In this document: in pieces, positions 35,619-44,237 of the stretch
Layout of the letters: each line of letters opens with the position of its first letter
Position numbering within the stretch: the stretch's first letter is position 1
From: Myxococcales bacterium
Lineage (GTDB): Bacteria; Myxococcota_A; Polyangia; Polyangiales; Polyangiaceae
Direction of reading: 5' to 3'
Assembly: GCA_016703425.1 (NCBI GenBank)
Contig: JADJCA010000002.1
Coordinates: 868,001 to 932,000 of the forward strand
Length of the DNA stretch: 64,000 nt
Notes under the pieces: model-generated
What the model was told of the DNA's origin: nothing
What the model saw: the letters and a program-made list of their open reading frames with translations, nothing else
The model's database searches: none
Position numbers and translations under genes: made by a program

Positions 35619-36473
35619 TCAGCACGCCGCGGACAGCGCCCGGGCCCGGATTCCGAAGATGAAGCGGAGGAGCACGTCGGTGATGCGTGTCGGCAAGATG
35701 CGGAACGTCAAGAGGAGCAGGTGCATGCGGAGCGGCGCGAGGTACCGAGCCGCAGGGCTTCGCGCGTGCATGGCACGCTCGATGGCCCGCACAATGACCG
35801 AAGCCGCGACGCCGGTGCTCTCGAAGCGGTGACGCACTTCGTCGGCGGTGCGAATGACGCCGCCGTAGGGCCCGCCCTCGAAGCGATTGACGTCCGCGAG
35901 GGCGCGCTCCGTGAACTCCGTGTGAACGAACCCCGGCTCGACGAGGACGACGAAGACGTTGAAGAGGGCGAGCTCGTTGCGGAGCGCGTCGGAGAGCGCC
36001 TCGAGGGCGTACTTTGACGCGTGGTAGGCGCCCATCATCGGGAACGTGACGCGCCCCGCGAAGCTCGAGATGTTGATGACGCGGCCGCTCCGCCGGGCGC
36101 GCATGGCGGGCACGAACGCGCGCGTCACCGCCATGAGACCGAAGACGTTCGTGTCGAACTGCTTTCTCAGGTCGTCGTCGCTCAGCGAGTCGGCGGGACC
36201 TATGAGCGCGTAGCCGGCGTTGTTGATGAGCACGTCGACGCCGTAGCCATCGGTGCGTCGGTCGACCTCTTCTCGCGCCGCGTCGATCGACGCGCTGCTT
36301 GTCACGTCGAGGAGCACAGTCTCGAGCTTGGTGCCGGAGGCTTCGGCGGCCAGCTTGTCGAGCGCGTCCTGCCTCCGGCCCGTGGCAAAGACGCGATGGC
36401 CCTTCCGAGCCAAGGTGAGCGCCGTTTCGCGGCCAATGCCCGCCGTCGATCCGGTGACGAGAACGGTGCTCAT
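35619..36473 (-). CDS. Short-chain dehydrogenase with hydrophobic C-terminus
   Basis: 284 residues, classical SDR: TGSTAGIGR at the N-terminus, NNAG, Ser in INISSFAG and catalytic YHASK. The last 40 residues are hydrophobic and basic (MHLLLLTFRILPTRITDVLL), which could tie it to a membrane. It lies 82 bp downstream of the ElbD-like gene on the same strand and may be cotranscribed. Membrane-associated SDRs reduce acyl- or alkyl-dihydroxyacetone phosphate in eukaryotic ether-lipid synthesis. A comparable role here is a hypothesis from context only. Confidence 0.87.
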   Translation of the reverse strand: MSTVLVTGSTAGIGRETALTLARKGHRVFATGRRQDALDKLAAEASGTKLETVLLDVTSSASIDAAREEVDRRTDGYGVDVLINNAGYALIGPADSLSDDDLRKQFDTNVFGLMAVTRAFVPAMRARRSGRVINISSFAGRVTFPMMGAYHASKYALEALSDALRNELALFNVFVVLVEPGFVHTEFTERALADVNRFEGGPYGGVIRTADEVRHRFESTGVAASVIVRAIERAMHARSPAARYLAPLRMHLLLLTFRILPTRITDVLLRFIFGIRARALSAAC

Positions 36474-36555
36474 GGCGGAGAGCGTCGCAAACTTTTGCCT
36501 CCGCGGGCCAGTTTCGAAAGGGCCGCGTCGGGCTCCGCGGCGGCCCAGTGCGCGC

Positions 36556-39500
36556 CTAGAGCGCGAAGGCCTTCTGGAACGCGAACAAGAGCGAGACGTC
36601 GTTGGACTTCACCGCTCCCGACAAGAACTCCGCCGGGCCCGGCACGTATGACTCACGAACGATGCGCGTGAAGATCTCCGGCGTGGTCTTGAGGACGCAG
36701 TCGGCGACGCCGCCGTCGGGCTTGCCGAGACGGATTTCGCAGGCCTGGGCGTCGACGCGAACAGTCCACTTTGAGAGATCGTCACCGCCGAGCGCGAAGT
36801 AAAACGACACGGCTCGATCGAGCTGGTTGGGGACGAACTTCTCCTCCAGCTCGTGGAAGACCGTGACGAGCGGGTGGTCCGGCGAGTCACCGCCCTCGAG
36901 GTCCTTGAGGCGGGCGATGTCGAGGACATCGCCGGCCTTGAGCGTGACGACCGCTCGATGCGCGAGCTTGGCTACCTCACGCGCCGCGTCCTGCGTCGTA
37001 AGCCCCTCGGTGAGGCGACGGAGATCGGCGACGGCGAGCGGCGGACCGATGCGGACGAGCAGATCTCGCCGCACGGGAACGATGGCGCCCTTGGGGAGCG
37101 CCGCTTCAGTGCCGCCGAGGTACACCGGGAGGATGTCGATGCCGTGCGTGAGCGCGAGGTAGCCCACGAGGGCCTTGAACTCGGTGATCTCGCCCGACGC
37201 GTTGCGGGTTCCTTCCGGGAACAGGAGCACCGTCTTGCCGGCGTCGATGACCTCCGCGGCTTGCCGCAGCGAGGCGCGCAGGCTGCTCTTTCGGTCGAAG
37301 GCGACGAGGTTCGTGAAGTTCTCGAAGTAGGCGCGTTTGATGCCGCTCTCGAAGAAGTAGTCCTGCGCGGCCAACGAGACGATGCCTTCGCCGTAGGAGC
37401 CGAGGCCGTATTTCACGAGGCCCATGTCGAGGTGGCTCGCGTGGTTCGCGACGACGATGGTCGGACGGTTGTGCGGCACGAACGCGCGCCCGTAGACCTT
37501 CGCTTGCATCGCCTGGTCGTAGAAGGCGTGTTGGACCTTGCCGAGGGCCGTCTTGGCGAACTCTTGCACCGGCTTGGGGAGGACCATCGGTGCCGGCTCG
37601 CCCTTGTCGATGCGGCTCGTTCGCGAGAGGCCGCGACCGGAGGTCGCCGCGCCGCGACCGCGATCGCCGGCGAGGCGTTCGACGTCGGACACCGTGCGGC
37701 ATTGCTGAAGCGCGTGCGGATCGATGGCCTCGCCGCGAGCTTCGAGCGCTTCGAGGAGCTCCGTCAGCATGAGCGAGTCAAAGCCGAGATCGCCCTGGAG
37801 CGTAGCGTGGGCGGTGACCGTGGTAACGGGTCGCCCCGAAACGGTCGCGATGGCGTGCTCCACGGCGCTGTGTTTCGCGCCCTCCGCCGGCGGCGGCGTC
37901 GACGCCATGACCATGCGACGCAAGATGGCCTGAACCTCGGTGCGCTTCACTTTGCGCGTCGCCGTGCGCGGCAAGGGCGCATCGTAGAGGTGGAGCAGCG
38001 TCGGCTGCTGTCCGTAGGGCAGCTCACCGATCTTCTCTCGGAGCGAACGCATCGCGCGCTCCATGCGCTCGCCGCGCGGCGTCTCGTCGTCGGCCTCGGG
38101 CACGGCGAGGCACGCGACGCGCTCTTTGCCGCCCTGCCCTTCGATGCCCACCACCGCGTATTCGGTCACGTGGGGGATCGACCCGAGCTTCGCTTCAACG
38201 TCGTCGGGATAGACGTTCTCGCCGGTCGTCGTGACGATGACGTCTTTGATGCGGCCGACGATCGAGAGGCGCCCCTTCTTGTCGAACTTTCCGAGGTCGC
38301 CGGTGTGGAGCCAGCCGTCGTCCGTGAGGACGCCTCGCGTGGCCTCTTCGCTCGTGTAACCGAGCATGACGTTGGGGCCGCGCGCCACGATCTCGCCCAC
38401 GCCGCGTTCGTCGGGCGAGTCGATGCGAACCTCGACGCCGGGGATCGGCTTGCCCACGTGGCCGGCGCGTGGGGCACCCTTCGCCGACGCAACGGTGAGC
38501 ACAGGTGAAGCCTCGGTGAGGCCGTAGCCTTCCGTGAGGCGGAGGCCCAGGCCGGCGAAGAGATCGTACGTCTCGCTGGGAAGCGCCGCTCCGCCGGAGA
38601 TGAGGTACTTCACGTGACCGCCGAGCTCCGAGTGAACGGGCGCCATAAGGACGCGACCGATGTCGAGGCCAACCTTCTCGCCGAGCGTGCGATTCAGTTC
38701 GCCGGCCCACTGGAAGACCGTCTCGACGATGGGGCCGCGCGCCTCCACCTGCGCGAGGATCCGGCGCTCGAGCAGTTGCCACAAGGCGGGGACGCCGACC
38801 ATGGCCGTAATGCGCCCCTTCTTGAGCGCCAGCGACACGCGCTCGCCGTTGAGCTCGTCGAGGTACGCGATGCGGGCGCCGCGCGAGAGCGGCAACAAGA
38901 GGCCGCAGGTGAATTCGAAGGTGTGGTGAAGCGGCAAGACGCTGAGGACGCGATCGCTCTGGCCGAGCGGGAAGATCGGCGCGAGCGAGGCGATGAGCGA
39001 CGTGAAGTTCTTGTGCGAGAGCCTCACGCCCTTGGGGACGCCCGTGGTGCCGCTCGTGTAGATGAGGCTGGCGACGTCGGACTCTTCGACCTCGACATTG
39101 GGCCGCGGGCGCGGGTCCGCGTCCTCAGCGATGACTTCACGAATGTTCCAGACGGCGGTCCCACCGAAGAGGCCCGTACCGTTCTTGGCCCCTTCGTCGA
39201 GCACGTCTGCGCGATCCGAGAGGATGACGCGAGCCAAGCTGTCTTTGACGATGTTCGCGAGCCCGTCCATCTCGAGGGCCACGTCCACGGGGACGGCGGT
39301 GGCGCCCGCGGCGACGATGCCGAAAAACGCGATGGGCCACGCGGGGTCGTTTTTCGCTGTGAGCACGACGCGGTCGCCGCGCTTGACGCCGAAGTCGGCG
39401 AGCATCGCGGCGAGGCGATGCGCGTGTTGCCGGAACTCCCCGTAGGTGAGCGGCGCGAAGGACTCACCTTGGAACCGCTGAAGCGCGACCGATAGTTCGT

Positions 39501-41307
39501 GCCGCTCGGCCATCTGGTCGAGCAGTGTGACGAGCGTTTCGTGGGCGCGGAGGGGCTTCAGCTCACGCTTGAGCTTCTTGTCCATCTCCGGGAAGACCCA
39601 CTTCTCGAGCGCCGGCATGTGGACGTTGTGCATCCACTCGAGCCAGTCGATGGCCTCGGGCGCCCACGGGAGCTTCTCCTTGTCGGCGGCCGTGAGGCGC
39701 GCGAAGGCGCCGCGCGTCGCGGCGCAGGAGAACGGCCCCTTCAGCTCCGCCGTGAAGGGCGCGTAGAGGCGCAAGATGTTGCCGATCTTGTCTTCCTTGT
39801 CGGCGGCCGATTCGAGCGTCTTCGCCACGCCCTTGAGGGGGCCTGCGCCGGTCTTCTTGAGGAGGCCGGCCACACCGCGAAGGCCGCGAGCGATGGCCGG
39901 TGAGCTCATGCGTTCGAAGTCGGTGGCCGAGACGTCGTAGGGCTCGTAGTGGGCCTGGATGAGATCGAAGAGCGCGCTCTTGCCGCCGCCCTTTTGGTAG
40001 TGCTTGCGCTTGTAGAGGCCGACGAGCTCACCGAAACGCGCGGCGGTGCAGGGGTTGGTGTCCGACGAACCGTATTGATAGACGGGCTTCTGCGTGCCAT
40101 CGAGCAGCTCGCCGAGGCTCATGATCATGCCGGCGCAGACCATGTCGCTCGGAATGAAGTCGAGCGGGACGTGCGTCAGCGGCAGGATCATGTGGCCCTT
40201 CATGGCCAGGTAGATCATGGGCACACTGGTGCTGATGCCCTCGTTCCATCCGGGGAACGGATAAGCGACGGTGCTCTCGCAGCAGGCCGGCCGCACGATG
40301 GTGAAGGGCAGCCCCGAGAGGGCGATGACCTGTTCACCGATGCTCTTCGTGTACGTGTAGATGTTGGGCCAGCCCCAGTGGGTCGCTCGGTCCGTGCCGG
40401 ACTCGATGAGGCGGTCGGCGACGAACCTTCGCTTCACCTTCTTGAACTCGTCGGCGAAGGCGGCGCCTTCGGTGGGTTCGCTTCGCGCGAGCAGGTTCTT
40501 CCGCGCTTGCTCTTCAAACTCGCTCTGACGGAACGCGTCGTCGGCTCGATGTTTCGCCTGCGCGATGAGGTCGAGGCACTCGGCGATCTCGCGATCGGGA
40601 TCCCACAGCTCAACGCCGAGCTCACCGGCGCGGGGAAACGGGACTTCGCTCGGGTGCACCTCGGCGATGGGGCCGGGGCGCTTGCCGGCCACATAACAGG
40701 TGCTCGTGTGCATCAGCGGCACGGGGCGCCGCGGCACGCCGGGCCTCGCGCGCGCAGGACCGAGCGCGCGCGCCATGGCCACGAGGTTCTGGCAACCGAA
40801 GGCGTTGGCATCGAGCGATTCGTCGAGCGGCGGGCTGAAGTCGACGACGCCGGCGACGTTGACGACCGCGTCGATGGTCCCGTGAAGGTCGCGCAAGAGA
40901 TCGGCGTCGATGCCCGAGAGCGGACGGCCAGTGTCACCGTCGATGGGCACGACCTTCTCTTTGAGGAACGCCTCAAAGCGGTCACCGTGGGCGTCACGCA
41001 ACGGGTCGAGCGCCGGCGAGGTCGCCACGTTCTCCCAAAATCGCGCCTCGCTGGTCTTGCCCTTGGAGGACCGGACGAGGAGGTAGATCTTGCCGACCTC
41101 CGGGTACCGAGCCAGGAGCATCGACCAGAAGACTTTGCCGAGAAAGCCCGTCCCGCCGAGCACCATGAAGCGAGCGCCGGCGAACTGGCTCGCCAAGTCG
41201 AGGGGCCGGAGGGCGGCCTCGGCGCGGCTGTCCAAGAGGGAGCGAGAGGAGATGGGCGCGCGCGGCGGCGGCGCCGCGATTCCGTTGGTTTTGTGCTCGG
41301 GAGGCAT
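36556..41307 (-). CDS. ElbD-like multidomain ether-lipid enzyme (FAR-AMP ligase-ACP-PlsC-SCP2)
   Basis: 1583 residues in one frame. Residues 45-430 are a fatty acyl-CoA reductase-type Rossmann domain (GGTGFLGK 51-58, active YxxxK Y317-K321). Residues 590-1130 are an AMP-dependent acyl ligase (YTSGTTGVPKG 750-760, TGDLG, GRIKDVI). Residues 1140-1215 are an acyl carrier domain with phosphopantetheine Ser1178 in DLGFDSL. Residues 1250-1430 are a PlsC-type acyltransferase (NHASHLD, H1289/D1294, and FPEGTR). The last 140 residues look like an SCP2 sterol-carrier domain. The order of the first four matches Myxococcus xanthus ElbD, which makes ether lipids by turning a fatty acid into an alcohol and loading the lipid. 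It is probably a peripheral membrane enzyme. A CarF-like desaturase is also encoded in the window. Confidence 0.92.
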   Translation of the reverse strand: MPPEHKTNGIAAPPPRAPISSRSLLDSRAEAALRPLDLASQFAGARFMVLGGTGFLGKVFWSMLLARYPEVGKIYLLVRSSKGKTSEARFWENVATSPALDPLRDAHGDRFEAFLKEKVVPIDGDTGRPLSGIDADLLRDLHGTIDAVVNVAGVVDFSPPLDESLDANAFGCQNLVAMARALGPARARPGVPRRPVPLMHTSTCYVAGKRPGPIAEVHPSEVPFPRAGELGVELWDPDREIAECLDLIAQAKHRADDAFRQSEFEEQARKNLLARSEPTEGAAFADEFKKVKRRFVADRLIESGTDRATHWGWPNIYTYTKSIGEQVIALSGLPFTIVRPACCESTVAYPFPGWNEGISTSVPMIYLAMKGHMILPLTHVPLDFIPSDMVCAGMIMSLGELLDGTQKPVYQYGSSDTNPCTAARFGELVGLYKRKHYQKGGGKSALFDLIQAHYEPYDVSATDFERMSSPAIARGLRGVAGLLKKTGAGPLKGVAKTLESAADKEDKIGNILRLYAPFTAELKGPFSCAATRGAFARLTAADKEKLPWAPEAIDWLEWMHNVHMPALEKWVFPEMDKKLKRELKPLRAHETLVTLLDQMAERHELSVALQRFQGESFAPLTYGEFRQHAHRLAAMLADFGVKRGDRVVLTAKNDPAWPIAFFGIVAAGATAVPVDVALEMDGLANIVKDSLARVILSDRADVLDEGAKNGTGLFGGTAVWNIREVIAEDADPRPRPNVEVEESDVASLIYTSGTTGVPKGVRLSHKNFTSLIASLAPIFPLGQSDRVLSVLPLHHTFEFTCGLLLPLSRGARIAYLDELNGERVSLALKKGRITAMVGVPALWQLLERRILAQVEARGPIVETVFQWAGELNRTLGEKVGLDIGRVLMAPVHSELGGHVKYLISGGAALPSETYDLFAGLGLRLTEGYGLTEASPVLTVASAKGAPRAGHVGKPIPGVEVRIDSPDERGVGEIVARGPNVMLGYTSEEATRGVLTDDGWLHTGDLGKFDKKGRLSIVGRIKDVIVTTTGENVYPDDVEAKLGSIPHVTEYAVVGIEGQGGKERVACLAVPEADDETPRGERMERAMRSLREKIGELPYGQQPTLLHLYDAPLPRTATRKVKRTEVQAILRRMVMASTPPPAEGAKHSAVEHAIATVSGRPVTTVTAHATLQGDLGFDSLMLTELLEALEARGEAIDPHALQQCRTVSDVERLAGDRGRGAATSGRGLSRTSRIDKGEPAPMVLPKPVQEFAKTALGKVQHAFYDQAMQAKVYGRAFVPHNRPTIVVANHASHLDMGLVKYGLGSYGEGIVSLAAQDYFFESGIKRAYFENFTNLVAFDRKSSLRASLRQAAEVIDAGKTVLLFPEGTRNASGEITEFKALVGYLALTHGIDILPVYLGGTEAALPKGAIVPVRRDLLVRIGPPLAVADLRRLTEGLTTQDAAREVAKLAHRAVVTLKAGDVLDIARLKDLEGGDSPDHPLVTVFHELEEKFVPNQLDRAVSFYFALGGDDLSKWTVRVDAQACEIRLGKPDGGVADCVLKTTPEIFTRIVRESYVPGPAEFLSGAVKSNDVSLLFAFQKAFAL

Positions 41308-41425
41308 GCTGCTTGAGGGCTAGGGCGCGGGGCGGAAGCTCGTACACCAGGGTCTTCGCCACCGCAATGAAGCGAGGGCGAGCCGCCGCTGGCCCTCGCT
41401 CGGGGCCTCCTTTTGTCGCGGTGCG

Positions 41426-42256
41426 TCAGGCGCCGGCGCGCGCGAGCAAGACCGCACGCAGCGCCTTTGCCGCCGGCGACAGGCGCTCGAGGCCGCGGTG
41501 AACGAGGACGAGCTGACGTCGAATCGGAGCGGGCTTCTTGCGGAGGAGCACGAGGCGTCCCAGCGACAGATCGGTCTCGACGATTCGCCGGCTGAGGAGC
41601 GACACGCCGAGGCCGGCGCGGAGCTGCCCTTTCAGGGCAGACGCGCTCGACAGCTCGAGCACGATGCGGGCCTCGGGGAAGTGCCGATCGACGAGCGCCC
41701 GCGTCGCCGTTCCTTTGGGGAACGTCAGAAACGGCAGGCCTCGACCGTCGAGGCCGGGTGCATGAACGAGGACGAGCTCGTCGTCGCAAAGGAACTCGCC
41801 GCCGGGCAAGGGCCCGCTGACGACCGCCATGTCCACCGCTCCGTCGAGGACGGCGGCCTTCAGCGCGTCTTGCCCTCGCTCGACGAGCTGTAGCCCCAAG
41901 GTCGGGTGCTTCCTGCGAAAGGCGGCCACGGCGCTCGGGAGGACGTACGTGATGGCCGTCGTACCAGCACCGAGGCAAACCTCGCCACGCTGAGCGCCGA
42001 ACACCTCGCGCACCGCGCGCTCTCCCTCCCTTAGCGCGACGAGCGCGCCCCGCGCGTGAGGGACGAGCGATTGCCCTGCAGCCGTGAGCTCGGCCCCGCG
42101 GCGACCCCGGATGAAGAGCGCGCCACCGAGCGAACGTTCGAGGCGCTGGATCGAAGCCGTGAGGGCCGGCTGCGTCAGGTGAAGGTGCCTTGCGGCGGCG
42201 GTGAACGTGCCGAGCTCAGCGACGCAGAGGAAGTGGCGAAGCGGTTCAAGCATCAC
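41426..42256 (-). CDS. LysR-family transcriptional regulator
   Basis: 276 residues. The HTH is at the N-terminus (FLCVAELGTFTAAARHLHLT, then QPALTASIQRLERSLGGALF), followed by a periplasmic-binding-type effector domain of about 190 residues (AAFRRKHPTLGLQLVERGQD). It is divergent from the TauE-like permease gene, with 93 bp between the starts, the classical LysR regulator/target layout. The interval carries TTATGTTATGG next to its own start. The permease is the most likely target; the effector is unknown. Confidence 0.93.
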   Translation of the reverse strand: MMLEPLRHFLCVAELGTFTAAARHLHLTQPALTASIQRLERSLGGALFIRGRRGAELTAAGQSLVPHARGALVALREGERAVREVFGAQRGEVCLGAGTTAITYVLPSAVAAFRRKHPTLGLQLVERGQDALKAAVLDGAVDMAVVSGPLPGGEFLCDDELVLVHAPGLDGRGLPFLTFPKGTATRALVDRHFPEARIVLELSSASALKGQLRAGLGVSLLSRRIVETDLSLGRLVLLRKKPAPIRRQLVLVHRGLERLSPAAKALRAVLLARAGA

Positions 42257-42349
42257 CTTATGTTATGGAAAACGAGCGAAGAATCGATTGGAAGGAGGGC
42301 GCCAATTGCCCCAAGGTTGGTGGCGGTCGTTCAGACCCTGGAGGCGCCC

Positions 42350-43105
42350 ATGACCTGGCTTTCCCTCGGCTTCGAATGCGTCACCTCGAGCACGGCCGTT
42401 TTTGCCCTCTTCGGTGTAGCCGGCGGGGCGTTGACCACCGTCGCGGGCATGGGCGGCGGCCTGTTCCTCGTCCTCTCGCTGAGCCTCCTTACGAACCCAA
42501 CCCAGGCGCTGGCCATCACGGCGCCGGCGCTGCTGCTGTCGAACGCGCATCGCGCAGTCCTGTTCCGGCGCGAGCTCGAGGGCCGCATCGCGCTTCGCTT
42601 CGCCGCGGGCGCGGCGCCGGCGGCGCTCCTCGCCGGCTCCGCTATCTCGCGGTTGCCACAGGGCGTCGTCCAGGCGGCGATGCTCGCCCTCACCTCCCTC
42701 GCGCTCCTCCGTGCGCGGGGCATCGTCGGCCTGTCGCCGCGACCCCGCGCGTTCGTTCCGCTGTCGGCGTTGGTCGGCGGTCTATCCGCGGCCGCCGGCG
42801 CCGGCGGATTCCTTGTCGCGCCGCTGCTCTTCTCGTTGGGCCTCACGGGCTCCCGCTACATCGCGACGGGCGCCGCCTGCGCCGTCGTGCTGCACGTCGC
42901 CCGCGTCGCCGGCTACGGCGTCGGCGGCCTGCTCACGACCTCACACTGGAGCGCGTCAGCGTGGCTCTTCGTCGGGCTCGCCGCGGGCAACGTCCTCGGT
43001 CGACGCCTCCGCGGCAGGGTCACGCGGGAGCTCGAGACGCGCCTCGAACTTGGCGCGCTCATCGTATGCACGACGCTCGGGGTCCTCGGGGTCGGCCTTC
43101 GCTAG
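42350..43105 (+). CDS. TauE/SafE-family membrane permease
   Basis: 251 residues with about eight hydrophobic segments in two related halves, each starting with a Gly-rich loop: GVAGGALTTVAGMGGGLFLV in the first and LVGGLSAAAGAGGFLVAPLL in the second. This duplicated pattern is that of the TauE/SafE (DUF81) family, which exports sulfite, sulfonates or related organic anions. The ATG at 42350 has GGAGG five nucleotides upstream. The longer open frame starting inside the LysR gene was rejected. It is divergent from and probably controlled by the LysR regulator. Confidence 0.9.
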   Translation: MTWLSLGFECVTSSTAVFALFGVAGGALTTVAGMGGGLFLVLSLSLLTNPTQALAITAPALLLSNAHRAVLFRRELEGRIALRFAAGAAPAALLAGSAISRLPQGVVQAAMLALTSLALLRARGIVGLSPRPRAFVPLSALVGGLSAAAGAGGFLVAPLLFSLGLTGSRYIATGAACAVVLHVARVAGYGVGGLLTTSHWSASAWLFVGLAAGNVLGRRLRGRVTRELETRLELGALIVCTTLGVLGVGLR

Positions 43106-43129
43106 GCAGCGCCTAACCGGCCCGGCGAC

Positions 43130-44086
43130 TTAGAACTGGCCGGCGCCGCTGTTCTGACAGGTCTTGTCGTCGAGGGCGCAATACGGGAGCCGGTGGAAGA
43201 CGAACGAAGCGCCGTTCTTCTCGATCTTGTCGCAAAAGACGCTCTGGCCGATAACGGTCATCTCGCCGTAGATGGGCGACTTGTCGACAAGGATCTTCTT
43301 CACGCAGTCGCTGTTGTTGCTGTACCAACCGGGAAGGTCGGGGAAGGCTTGGACCTTGTTCTTCTCCAAGTAGTCGCCTTCCGTACAGACCGTCGACAGG
43401 GAGCAGTCGCTCGGCTGAGGGTTCTTCGCGTCGCCAGCCTTGATGGTGTAGCAAAGCTTGAAGCGCCCCTCGCAGTCCACCTTCAGCGTGTTGGGACTCC
43501 AGGCGCCGGCGGGGACGCTCGGAGGCGGCGCAGGATCGCTCGGGTTGGGCGGACACGCGGCCGAGGTCGCGTAGTAGTTGGCTCCGCTTTGCACGAAACA
43601 CGGTACGAGGTTTTGGATCTTCCACTCGCCGCCGGAGAAGCAGCTGCAGGCTTCCTGAACGCTCCCGGCCTTCGGCAGAACGGCTCCCTCGCACGCGCCC
43701 CAAACCTTTCCGATCTCGCCTTGGGAGTTGCACTTGGCGACGCCATCCTTGCACGTCCCGAGGTTGCGGTTCGCGCGCTTGCCGGGCCAACAGGGCGCGG
43801 TCGCGCCGACGGTCGTGCACGGGCACCCTTGGATGTTCTTGTCGTCGGGGCAGTCGACGGTGCCGCCCGGGAGCGGCGGCGCGGAGCGGTTCTCGGCGCC
43901 GCACCACTGGGGGAACGGATCCTTCTCGATGATCGCCTGACCGTCGACGGGAACAACGGACCCGCCTTCGACGAACTCCGCGGGAGGCCCCGCGTCACCG
44001 TTGTCTGCGTTGCTCGAACCACAAGCGACAACCGACAAGCCAACTGCGAAGGCACACGCACTCACGACGGAGAAGGCCACGCGCAT
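43130..44086 (-). CDS. Cys-rich secreted lipoprotein
   Basis: 318 residues from ATG 44086. The signal peptide ends in SVVAC. The mature protein holds more than 15 Cys residues, mostly in pairs, in segments such as KNIQGCPCTTVGATAPCWPG, NLGTCKDGVAKC and KVWGACEGAVLP. This segment type recurs in exported myxobacterial proteins of unknown role. The C-terminal half has a beta-rich region with FCDKIEKNG. The disulfide-rich composition implies an extracellular or outer-surface location. No function is assigned. It is divergent from the caspase-like lipoprotein gene. Confidence 0.72.
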   Translation of the reverse strand: MRVAFSVVSACAFAVGLSVVACGSSNADNGDAGPPAEFVEGGSVVPVDGQAIIEKDPFPQWCGAENRSAPPLPGGTVDCPDDKNIQGCPCTTVGATAPCWPGKRANRNLGTCKDGVAKCNSQGEIGKVWGACEGAVLPKAGSVQEACSCFSGGEWKIQNLVPCFVQSGANYYATSAACPPNPSDPAPPPSVPAGAWSPNTLKVDCEGRFKLCYTIKAGDAKNPQPSDCSLSTVCTEGDYLEKNKVQAFPDLPGWYSNNSDCVKKILVDKSPIYGEMTVIGQSVFCDKIEKNGASFVFHRLPYCALDDKTCQNSGAGQF

Positions 44087-44237
44087 GGACCTATGAATGA
44101 CGTTAAAGGCCGCGCGTGTCGAGATCTCGATCAACCGACGGTGGGGCAGGCTTGATCCAGTTTGGCTCTCTGCAAGCGAGCAATCCTCCCACGATCACGC
44201 ACACGTCCAATGGAACGCGCATTGCTCGAACGGGGGC

